Position numbers and translations under genes: made by a program. From assembly GCA_947461185.1 (NCBI GenBank), contig CANHJY010000033.1, positions 1-12,198 on the forward strand: a stretch of 12,198 bases of DNA, given 5' to 3'. Below the pieces are notes generated by a model, which saw only the letters and a program-made list of their open reading frames with translations, was not told the origin of the DNA and did no database searches. The DNA is from Flavobacteriales bacterium (GTDB lineage Bacteria; Bacteroidota; Bacteroidia; Flavobacteriales_D; Crocinitomicaceae). Numbering within the stretch: position 1 is the stretch's first letter; each line of letters starts with the position of its first letter. Positions 5,943 through 12,198 of the stretch are shown here, in pieces.

Positions 5943-6548
5943 ATGAAAAGATCGACCATTATATTGTTATCAGTACTAGGATTATTTCTTTTAATCTTTA
6001 TGAATGGATGTTCAACCTATAATACGATGGTTGACAAAGAGGAAAATGGGGTTAAAAAAAGCTGGAAACAAGTTGAAGTTCAATATCAAGCTAGAATGGA
6101 TAAAACGAAAAATCTTTTTAGCATAGTTATGTCTAATGCTGATTATGAAAGTTCCACATTAAAGTCAATTGTAGAAGCAAGAAGTAATGCCACAAAAATT
6201 CAAGTTAATATAGATGATTTAACTCAGGATAATTTGGATAAGTTTCAAAAAGCACAAGATCAATTTGGGTCCTCTCTAGGAAAGCTTCTCGCGATTGCAG
6301 AGAACTACCCTAATTTGAAAGCTAGTGATGCATTCAAAAAATTTCAGGCACAATATGAGGGAATGGAAAATCGTATTGCAAAAGCAAGAAGTGACTTTAA
6401 TGATGTAGTTGGAGACTATAATTCTTACATCAGGAGATTCCCCAGAAATATATGGTCAGGATTTTTTGGTTTTGAACAAAAGGCGTATTTCCAAGCTGAT
6501 CAAGGTTCAGAAAAGGCTCCGGATATTGAAGCCATGCGCAAAAATTAA
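5943..6548 (+). CDS. lemA: LemA family membrane-anchored protein
   Basis: The protein has 201 residues. An N-terminal membrane segment (5-20) is followed by GCSTYN (22-27). The Cys23 context (MNGC) is not an ideal lipobox, so lipidation is uncertain. The rest is helical, as in LemA proteins: a W-centred first helix (KSWKQVEVQYQARMD, 39-53), the STLKSIVEARSNA helix (71-83), a long second helix ending in LAIAENYPNLKAS (115-128), then a third helix with Y...ENRIAKAR (138-149) and an FPRNIW segment near the end. LemA proteins are envelope proteins with a short N-terminus and a cytoplasmic or periplasmic helical bundle; their biochemical role is unclear. Ours carries RMDKTKNL where many members have 'R.DLIPNL'. 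Two TPM-domain genes follow at gaps of 31 and 1 bp, the standard Bacteroidota arrangement. Confidence 0.92.
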   Translation: MKRSTIILLSVLGLFLLIFMNGCSTYNTMVDKEENGVKKSWKQVEVQYQARMDKTKNLFSIVMSNADYESSTLKSIVEARSNATKIQVNIDDLTQDNLDKFQKAQDQFGSSLGKLLAIAENYPNLKASDAFKKFQAQYEGMENRIAKARSDFNDVVGDYNSYIRRFPRNIWSGFFGFEQKAYFQADQGSEKAPDIEAMRKN

Positions 6549-6579
6549 TAATTTTTGCAACTAATTAGTATTTATTTCA

Positions 6580-7017
6580 ATGTCAGCATCATCAATTTTT
6601 TTCGAATCTGAAAAAGAACTTATTAAGCAAGTAATAGCTGATGCCGAGAAAAATACCTCCGGTGAAATTAGGGTACATATCGATAATTTTTGTCTAGGAA
6701 ATCCGGTAAGAAAAGCAATTCGGGTTTTTAAGCGATTGAAAATGTATGAAACCGCCGAACGGAATGCAGTTTTGATTTACGTCTCCATTAAAAATCACAA
6801 ATTGGCAATTGTTGGTGATGTTGGTATTGATGAAAAAGTACCTGAAGGATTTTGGGATGATGAGAAAAACTTGATGATAAACTATTTCAAAGAAGGAAAT
6901 TATACGAAAGGATTGGAAGAGGGAATTCGTCTGGTTGGTGAGCAATTGAAATTATATTTTCCAGCTCAAGAAGCAGATAAGAACGAATTAAGTGATGATA
7001 TTTCATTCGGAAACTAA
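6580..7017 (+). CDS. TPM domain protein, soluble
   Basis: This 145-residue protein consists mainly of one TPM domain (PF04536). It opens with FESEKELIKQVIADAEKNTSGEIRVHI-type sequence (residues 8-34), continues with RNAVLIYVSIKNHKLAIVGD (61-80) and the GIDEKVPEGFWD loop (82-93), and finishes with a helix LEEGIRLVGEQL (112-123). The fold occurs in plant thylakoid TLP18.3 and in bacterial membrane-associated proteins; acid phosphatase activity has been reported for the plant protein, but the role of bacterial members is unclear. No signal peptide or membrane helix is seen, so it is predicted to be cytoplasmic, in contrast to its downstream paralogue. The acidic C-terminal tail (130-141) is not conserved. 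It lies 31 bp after lemA, and its TAA is one base before the ATG of the next gene. Confidence 0.9.
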   Translation: MSASSIFFESEKELIKQVIADAEKNTSGEIRVHIDNFCLGNPVRKAIRVFKRLKMYETAERNAVLIYVSIKNHKLAIVGDVGIDEKVPEGFWDDEKNLMINYFKEGNYTKGLEEGIRLVGEQLKLYFPAQEADKNELSDDISFGN

Positions 7018-7018
7018 G

Positions 7019-7831
7019 ATGTTAAAGAGGAACACGCTTCGCGGATATTGTCATTCTTTTTGTTACATAGTTTTGTGTTTGTTGAGTTTTTTCAACACGG
7101 TACAAGCTCAGGATGACATCCCAAATCCACCAAATCCACCGAGATTGTACAACAATTTATCGATTGTGTTTCCCAATTTCATTTCTTCAGCTGATGCACT
7201 TAATTTAGAAAAGCGTTTAGTGGCGTTTGCTGATTCAACTTCTAACCAAATTGTTGTAGTTGTAGTTGATGATCTTGGAGGTTATGAGCCTTGGGAGTTT
7301 GCAACACGAATAGGAGATAAATGGAAAGTCGGTCAAGAAAAAGAGGATAATGGAATTGTGCTCTTGATTAAACCCACTGGTGGTAAAGGAGAGCGAAAGA
7401 CATTTATTGCTGTTGGTCAGGGATTAGAGGGGGCTATTCCAGATGCAACGTGTCGACAAATCGTAGATAATGAGATTTTACCTAATTTCAAGGAAGAAAA
7501 GTATTTGGAAGGAATTACAGCTGCAGTCAATGTACTTGAAGACCTATCTATGGGGGAGTATAATTCCAAGGAATATGCTAACAAAATAAAAAAGTCGGAA
7601 AGATTTTCGAAGATTTTAATGATTATTATAGCCATCGTTGTTATTGTTGTGATCTTCATTTTCGGTAAAAGAGGTGGCGGTTTTGGCGATGGAATCACCA
7701 TAGGAGCTGGTCACGCATTTTTTCATGGCCACTCGCGTCGTGGTGGCGGATGGGGCGGAGGAAGCTCTGGAGGCTTTGGAGGCTTTGGCGGCGGAAGTTT
7801 CGGCGGAGGAGGATCCGGTGGAAGCTGGTAA
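7019..7831 (+). CDS. TPM domain protein with signal peptide, membrane helix and Gly-rich tail
   Basis: The protein has 270 residues from ATG 7019, one base after the previous stop; an in-frame ATG at 6992 overlaps that gene and precedes the signal peptide awkwardly. The signal peptide (1-30) probably ends at VQA|QD. A Pro-rich linker (34-41) leads to a TPM domain (about 48-176) with the expected IVVVVVDDLGGYEPWEFATR, then KEDNGIVLLI and VGQGLEGAIPD blocks. Next come a membrane helix (about 198-215) and a Gly/Phe/Ser-rich C-terminus ending GGGGSGGSW, the usual end of this Bacteroidota/Firmicutes subgroup. The TPM domain should face the periplasm, with the Gly-rich tail on the cytoplasmic side. 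The Gly-rich stretch (7737-7828) is locally GC-rich compared with its surroundings because of Gly codons. It ends one base from the convergent ABC permease stop. Confidence 0.93.
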   Translation: MLKRNTLRGYCHSFCYIVLCLLSFFNTVQAQDDIPNPPNPPRLYNNLSIVFPNFISSADALNLEKRLVAFADSTSNQIVVVVVDDLGGYEPWEFATRIGDKWKVGQEKEDNGIVLLIKPTGGKGERKTFIAVGQGLEGAIPDATCRQIVDNEILPNFKEEKYLEGITAAVNVLEDLSMGEYNSKEYANKIKKSERFSKILMIIIAIVVIVVIFIFGKRGGGFGDGITIGAGHAFFHGHSRRGGGWGGGSSGGFGGFGGGSFGGGGSGGSW

Positions 7832-7832
7832 T

Positions 7833-9023
7833 TTAATTGATTACACTATTTTCCTTTCCAAATCTTTGATAAGAAATCATGACCGCAATTAATGCAAATA
7901 CCACCATGACGCAGAAACTTATTGCTACAAGCCCGTAATCTAATGTGCCAGCTATTAAATCTTTAGTGGCCAGGGCAATATTAACTATCGGTATACAAGC
8001 GGTGATTAAGGTTAATTCTACTCCTGGAGTTAATGCAACCATTGCAGGTAAAATGATTAAAATATTCAAAGGTGCAATAATACTTTGAGCCTCTTTGAAA
8101 GATTTTGCATAAATACAAATAGGTATTAATATTCCAGCAAAGAAAATGGTAAGTGGAATAAGCAAAGCATATAATAAAATGATAAATTGAAAGCTTAGTA
8201 TAGAATTTGCGATTTCCATGATTTCAATATTTGGTCCAAAATCTAAAGTTTGCAAACTAAGGAAAAGCCCTAAAAGTGAACAAGTTGAAGCAGTAATACC
8301 CGATAGCACCACAACCCCCATTTTACCGAAAAGAATTTGTAATCGAGATACTGGAGTAGTGAGCAAGGTTTCAATAGTACCACGTTCCTTTTCACCTGTA
8401 AATAAATCAATCGCTGGATACATACAACCAATAAATCCAAAAATGATGAATATATATGGAAGCATACCTCCTGCTAGCTTACCAAACATTTCCTTATCAG
8501 ATGCAACATTCCTATATGTTGTAAAGAAAGGTGTTATCTTCGTTTCATCGATATTCAATTTTGCCAAGCGTTCCGACTTAGTTTTTTGATCGATTGTATT
8601 CATATAAACTTCTGCGCGCTCCATCATGCCAACATCTGCGCCATTGTGATACACAATTAAAGGAACTGTCTTTAGACTATCTAGTGTAGTTTCAATGTTC
8701 TTAGGTACAAAGGTTGCCAACTGGATGGAATCGTTTTTTACGGCCTCAATCATAGTTAGTGTATCCTTGAAGAAAACAATTTTTTTCTTACCCATTTCAT
8801 CAGGTAAAGCCTGCAGTTCTTTGAAAATTTTATTATTTGGGTCTCCAACCATCCCAATTTTTAATTCTTTATTGGCGACTTCATCTGACAGTTCTTTAGT
8901 AATGAACATGATCAAATTAATGATAATTGGAAATAGAATTATCGGGATGACCAGCATTGACATTAAGGTACGTCGGTCTCTTAATGAATCTTTGAGTTCT
9001 TTTTTAAATATTTTGAAAATCAT
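7833..9023 (-). CDS. natB: ABC-2 type transporter permease, NatB-like
   Basis: This 396-residue integral membrane protein has the NatB-type layout. A cytoplasmic N-terminus (FKKELKDSLRDRRTL) leads to TM1 (about 21-42), then a large extracytoplasmic domain (about 44-180), then five or six TM segments clustered between about 184 and 386. The signature GEKERGTIETLLTTPVSR (210-227) lies between TM2 and TM3 and is diagnostic of the ABC-2 permeases that pair with NatA ATPases. AKSFKEAQSIIAPL (306-319) is also conserved in this group. Bacillus NatAB exports Na+, but most homologues have unknown substrates and many belong to drug or lipid exporter branches, so the natB label means family only. The start ATG overlaps the end of the ATPase gene by 4 bp (ATGA), implying translational coupling and a joint complex. 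Confidence 0.9.
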   Translation of the reverse strand: MIFKIFKKELKDSLRDRRTLMSMLVIPIILFPIIINLIMFITKELSDEVANKELKIGMVGDPNNKIFKELQALPDEMGKKKIVFFKDTLTMIEAVKNDSIQLATFVPKNIETTLDSLKTVPLIVYHNGADVGMMERAEVYMNTIDQKTKSERLAKLNIDETKITPFFTTYRNVASDKEMFGKLAGGMLPYIFIIFGFIGCMYPAIDLFTGEKERGTIETLLTTPVSRLQILFGKMGVVVLSGITASTCSLLGLFLSLQTLDFGPNIEIMEIANSILSFQFIILLYALLIPLTIFFAGILIPICIYAKSFKEAQSIIAPLNILIILPAMVALTPGVELTLITACIPIVNIALATKDLIAGTLDYGLVAISFCVMVVFALIAVMISYQRFGKENSVIN

Positions 9024-9793
9024 GATATGTTGTTCGATTCGTTAACAATACGGATAAATTCTGCGGTCAAATTTTCTGCTTTCATTGATTTTCTGAAATT
9101 CTCCATTGAATCATTATATAGCAACTGACCTTTGTGAATAATGGCCATATCATCGCATAGCAAATCTACCTCACTCATGATGTGACTTGAAAAAATTACC
9201 GTTTTACCTTGTTCTTTGCAGTCTTTAATCAATTTGATAATGTTTTCAGCTGTAATAACATCTAATCCACTGGTTGGCTCATCAAATACGACAACTTCAG
9301 GGTTATGAATCATAGTTCTACAAATAGAAACTTTTTGCTTCATACCTGTACTCAATTTCCCGATTCTTTTATTTTGAAAATCATGCATATTCAAAAGATC
9401 GTACAAGTGAGCTTTTCTTTTTTCAAGATCTACCTTGCTGACATTGTAAAGCCCTGCAAAATAATCGATCAATTCATTCGGTGTTAACCGGAAATACAAA
9501 CCTGTTGAACCCGTTAAGAACCCAATTTTTTTACGTGCCTCTTGAGGTTCCTTAACCGCATCGATTCCATCAATTGTGATATTTCCTTTAGTAGGAGCAA
9601 ATATGGTTGATATCATTCGAAGTGTAGTAGTTTTTCCTGCTCCATTCGGTCCTAAAAGCGAAAATACTTTTCCTGGTTTGCATTCGAAAGAAATAGACTT
9701 AACTGCAACAGCTATCTTTTCTTCAGTCGCCAATTCTTTACGTTGTTGTTTTGAGAGTTCAAATTCTTTGTAAAGATTTTCAACTTTTATCAT
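9020..9793 (-). CDS. natA: ABC transporter ATP-binding protein, NatA-like
   Basis: This is a 257-residue cytoplasmic ATPase. Walker A is GPNGAGKT (48-55), the Q-loop region is GFLTGSTGLYFRLTP (91-105), the signature is LSTGMKQK (147-154), Walker B is VVVFDEPTSGLD (167-178) and the H-loop is FSSHIM with H204. The canonical Q-loop Gln is not obvious in this block; 'GFLTG.TGLY.RLT' is typical of NatA-like ATPases. The N-terminal insertion with a Lys/Glu-rich stretch (12-28) between the first strand and AVAVKSISFECKPG is slightly long. It energises the permease encoded just downstream with a 4-bp overlap. The gene begins 30 bp after the response regulator stop on the same strand, so all four minus-strand genes probably share a transcript. 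Its ATG falls within a small palindrome (9792-9807). Confidence 0.93.
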   Translation of the reverse strand: MIKVENLYKEFELSKQQRKELATEEKIAVAVKSISFECKPGKVFSLLGPNGAGKTTTLRMISTIFAPTKGNITIDGIDAVKEPQEARKKIGFLTGSTGLYFRLTPNELIDYFAGLYNVSKVDLEKRKAHLYDLLNMHDFQNKRIGKLSTGMKQKVSICRTMIHNPEVVVFDEPTSGLDVITAENIIKLIKDCKEQGKTVIFSSHIMSEVDLLCDDMAIIHKGQLLYNDSMENFRKSMKAENLTAEFIRIVNESNNIS

Positions 9794-9823
9794 AAAACAA
9801 GTTTTATAGTAGTATAATTAAAT

Positions 9824-10231
9824 CTATTTGTTGCGATTGATTATTGGAGCAACGGCATTAAAAAGTACGCTTTCATCCCATGGTTTGCTTATGAATTCAG
9901 CAAGTAAATTGTCTTGTTCTAACTCTGCAACTTGTATTGCATTGGCTTGACCTGAAAGCATTACACAAGCCAAGTCAGGATATTTATCTTTAATAGCACG
10001 TATAAGTTGCGCACCATTCATATTTGGCATTTGATAATCTACAATAATGAAAATAATGTCTATTTGTTCTGCAACCAAATCATCAATATTCGACAAGGCT
10101 ACCAGAGGATCCGTAAAATACTCTAGTAAAGTACATTTTTTATCTATGATTTTTTCAAGCTGGAAACTCAATACCTGAAGAATCAAAGGATCATCATCCA
10201 CACAAACTACGGCATACTTTATTTCTGTCAT
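9824..10231 (-). CDS. Stand-alone receiver-domain response regulator
   Basis: The product is 135 residues, a single receiver domain with no DNA-binding or enzymatic output domain. The acidic pocket is DDD (12-14), the phospho-acceptor is D65 in IIVDYQMPNMNGAQLI, the switch Ser is S93 in VMLSGQA, and the conserved Lys is K116 in ISKPWDE. The 'KPW' context is common in CheY-like receivers found in phosphorelays or with diguanylate-type output. The protein must act by binding partners or passing phosphate onward, not by binding DNA itself. It is preceded by the histidine kinase gene with one base between the kinase TAG and this ATG, so the kinase is almost certainly its partner. The ABC ATPase gene follows after 30 bp. 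No transcriptional target can be named. Confidence 0.93.
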   Translation of the reverse strand: MTEIKYAVVCVDDDPLILQVLSFQLEKIIDKKCTLLEYFTDPLVALSNIDDLVAEQIDIIFIIVDYQMPNMNGAQLIRAIKDKYPDLACVMLSGQANAIQVAELEQDNLLAEFISKPWDESVLFNAVAPIINRNK

Positions 10232-10232
10232 T

Positions 10233-12198
10233 CTATCTGTTAAAGGTTATTATAAATTTAGTGCTCTCATCATTAGAAGTTAAATGAATTTTAGCATCAT
10301 GGTCTTCAATGATGTTTTTCACTATATTCAAGCCCAAACCGGTTCCATTTTTAGAAGATTTTGTGGTGTAGAATTTATTAAATATCTCATTTTGAATGGC
10401 TTTGGGGATCATTGGGCCGTTGTTTTCTACAACAATATTAACATAATTTTGTTCAATCGATGAATATATTTTTAATAATCCGCGGTTTTCATTATCCTCC
10501 ATTGCTTCGATAGCATTTTTAATCAAATTAGACCACAATTGAAACAATTTAATATCGTATGCGTCAACCTCAAGATTTTCATCAACATCAAATTCTACAT
10601 TTGCTGTTCTCTTTAATTCGAAATTGAAAATGTTTAATACCGTTGCTATGTTTTGATGCAGATTTATTTTTCCCTTCGTTTTATTTTTTGGGTCTTTAAT
10701 AAATGATTTTAAATCTTGAATTACCCTTGCAGCTTTCTCACTTGATTTTAGAATGGTATCTATGAAGGTTGTGATAGTTTTAAGTTGATAAATCAGGTCT
10801 AAATATTGTAATGGATTTTCACTAATGAGAACATCGTTGATAAGTTCTGTTTCATTAGAAGCTATTCGAGCTTTAACAAATTTCTCAGTACAAGCACTTA
10901 GAATTGCTTTGTCGATATTGGGGTAGCTTTCTTCAAGGAATTTTTCAAATGATTTTGTTTCTTTTAAAAATTGAAGGCCTCCAATAAATAACTCAGATTC
11001 AATAGTGACAGCTCTTTCACATGCAACATTTATTTGATGTTCACTGCAACTATTGATAGTTTCTTTAAAAAGATTTTCTAGCGTATATCTGATACTTTCA
11101 GCCCCACTTTTAATGGCACCTAATGGCGTATTTAAATCGTGTGCAATTCCAGAAGAGATTTCACCTAATGTTACTAGCTTTTCTTGATCGGAAAGCGTTT
11201 TAGCCAAGGTGACATTCTTTTGTGTTTGTTCAATAACGCGTTGCTCCAAATTTTCATTTATGCGCTCAATTTCTTGTTTGGATAGCTCAATTTGTTTTAT
11301 ATAACGTGCTCTTACATTAACGTTAACGAGCATTTGTGCGTACAATTCTAAAAGTGATTGTTCGTCACCATTGATGAGCTTAACAGATGAAACAGCATTA
11401 AAACCAACAAAACCTAGACAGTCTTTTCCATTCATTAAGGGAATGGCAATTAAACTTTTTACATCTCTTGATTCTAATTTCGATTTAAGTTCAATATCAA
11501 TTATTTTACTTGTATCATCTATTTGAAATATTTTTCCTTTCCTGTGAGGGTTGACCCATAACGGAATACTGTCTAAAGTAATGTTTTGACGAACCAATTT
11601 TTGAGAGCTAACACCTTTTCTGCACCATTCAAATGTGCAATTTGCTATTTCTTTAACAAAGTCGTATTCAAAAATATAAACCCTATCCATGCCGACATAT
11701 AGACCAATATCTTGCAGTGATTGATGGATGGTTTCATTTACTTTATCATTGGAAAGGTTAATATATTTGTTCGAAATTTCCATCAATAGATTTTGGAATT
11801 GTGCTTTGCCTTCCAAAACTTTTTGCGCCTCCTCTTTTTTTGCGTTTTCAATCACCAATGCAGAAGCATTTGCTATAGATTGAATGAAATTTATTTCACT
11901 TTCCTGCCAAACTCTTGATTCTCCGATATGCTCAATCGATATAAAACCATAGAGTTCAGCACTTATACGAATTGGCATTTTAATCAGGGCATTAATTCTT
12001 TTTGTCGCATAATATTGTTGATAGAATTGTCCCAGGATATCATCATTTTCGCAGTCTTTGGAAATTAAAGCTGAACCATTTTCAATGAGCAATTTAAAGT
12101 AATCAGTATCACCAAATCTTTTTATTTCTCTTCCTGATGTTGTTAGCTGAGATGAACTATTATAATTAAATACCTCAGTAAATTTTTCGTTAACACCA
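10233..12198 (-). CDS. GAF-domain sensor histidine kinase, 5' end outside the window
   Basis: The frame stays open past TTG 12092 to the right edge, so the gene starts beyond the window. The 654 visible residues (numbered from the edge) begin with a segment VNEKFTEVF...GREIKRFGD, then GAF-like domain 1 (about 36-115, ends LVIENAKKEEA), GAF domain 2 (about 140-295, with CRKG and IPLMNGKDCLGFVGF), a coiled coil (about 300-340) and the DHp. The phospho-accepting His is H353 in GEISSGIAHDLNTPLGAIKSG-type sequence. The ATPase domain has N-box NLIKNAIEAM (557-566), VVENNGPMIP (589-598), F-box FNKFYTTK and G-box GTGLGL (618-623). About 130 residues separate H353 from the second DHp helix (SSEKAARVIQDLKSF), far longer than usual. 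No membrane helix is visible, and the sensor input is unknown. It phosphorylates, presumably, the receiver encoded one base downstream. Confidence 0.9.
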   Translation of the reverse strand, partial: GVNEKFTEVFNYNSSSQLTTSGREIKRFGDTDYFKLLIENGSALISKDCENDDILGQFYQQYYATKRINALIKMPIRISAELYGFISIEHIGESRVWQESEINFIQSIANASALVIENAKKEEAQKVLEGKAQFQNLLMEISNKYINLSNDKVNETIHQSLQDIGLYVGMDRVYIFEYDFVKEIANCTFEWCRKGVSSQKLVRQNITLDSIPLWVNPHRKGKIFQIDDTSKIIDIELKSKLESRDVKSLIAIPLMNGKDCLGFVGFNAVSSVKLINGDEQSLLELYAQMLVNVNVRARYIKQIELSKQEIERINENLEQRVIEQTQKNVTLAKTLSDQEKLVTLGEISSGIAHDLNTPLGAIKSGAESIRYTLENLFKETINSCSEHQINVACERAVTIESELFIGGLQFLKETKSFEKFLEESYPNIDKAILSACTEKFVKARIASNETELINDVLISENPLQYLDLIYQLKTITTFIDTILKSSEKAARVIQDLKSFIKDPKNKTKGKINLHQNIATVLNIFNFELKRTANVEFDVDENLEVDAYDIKLFQLWSNLIKNAIEAMEDNENRGLLKIYSSIEQNYVNIVVENNGPMIPKAIQNEIFNKFYTTKSSKNGTGLGLNIVKNIIEDHDAKIHLTSNDESTKFIITFNR

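Noticed and set aside
6694..6945. Minus-strand open frame inside the soluble TPM gene
   Set aside because: Antisense shadow of a well-supported gene; composition reflects reversed codons.
7119..7142. Tandem repeat of AAATCCACC-like units in the second TPM gene
   Set aside because: It encodes the PNPPNPP linker after the signal peptide; a coding low-complexity stretch, not a repeat element.
7417..7701. Minus-strand open frame inside the Gly-rich-tailed TPM gene
   Set aside because: Antisense to a conserved domain, no plausible start context, no family resemblance.
8218..9045. Two plus-strand open frames opposite the ABC permease
   Set aside because: The permease carries clear family signatures throughout; the opposite frames are shadows.
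9305..9773. Two plus-strand open frames opposite the ABC ATPase
   Set aside because: They overlap the Walker A and signature coding regions antisense and show no independent evidence.
9792..9807. Palindrome ATAAAAC-AA-GTTTTAT at the start of the ABC ATPase gene
   Set aside because: The two-base loop is too short for a stable hairpin, and AT-rich palindromes of this size are expected by chance.

Overview
The window looks like a chromosomal segment from a member of the Bacteroidota, probably Flavobacteriales-like. The DNA is AT-rich, gene starts lack Shine-Dalgarno sequences, and two upstream regions carry elements resembling the Bacteroidota TTG / TAnnTTTG promoter. The gene content also fits: a LemA plus twin TPM-domain operon, a NatA/NatB-type ABC exporter, and a photolyase cluster with DUF2256 and DUF2805 satellites. 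Lineage is inferred from these traits only.

Layout. Positions 2-202 hold the 3' end of an aldose 1-epimerase-like gene. It converges, with a 4-bp gap, on a small Kazal-like lipoprotein gene (207-398, minus). From 491 to 5873 everything is on the plus strand and forms a photolyase neighbourhood: an atypical cryptochrome/photolyase-family flavoprotein; a secreted protein with a caspase/CHAT-like His...Cys pattern; a 54-residue Cys4 DUF2256 protein; a Cry-DASH; a probable terminator; then a DUF2805 (TIGR03643-type) protein, a four-helix membrane protein and a short-chain dehydrogenase-like protein lacking the catalytic Tyr. From 5943 to 7831 there is a LemA / TPM / TPM operon. From the right edge back to 7833, on the minus strand, lie a GAF-containing histidine kinase (5' end outside the window), a stand-alone receiver protein, an ABC ATPase and its permease. 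These are packed with gaps of 1 and 30 bp and one 4-bp overlap. The LemA/TPM and kinase/ABC operons meet tail to tail with a single base between stop codons.

How the genes may work together. The 491-5873 block resembles a light-dependent DNA repair or light-stress module with two very different photolyase homologues. The small accessory families DUF2256 and DUF2805 recur near photolyases, and their roles are unknown. The kinase and receiver probably form a two-component pair. Co-transcription suggests, but does not prove, a link to the ABC exporter. LemA and the TPM proteins are envelope-associated and of uncertain biochemical role.

The least explained items are the Trp-depleted photolyase homologue, the caspase-like protein between the two photolyases, and the Tyr-less SDR. 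No RNA genes, CRISPR arrays, insertion sequences or attachment sites were seen, and no gene-free stretch exceeds 300 bases.
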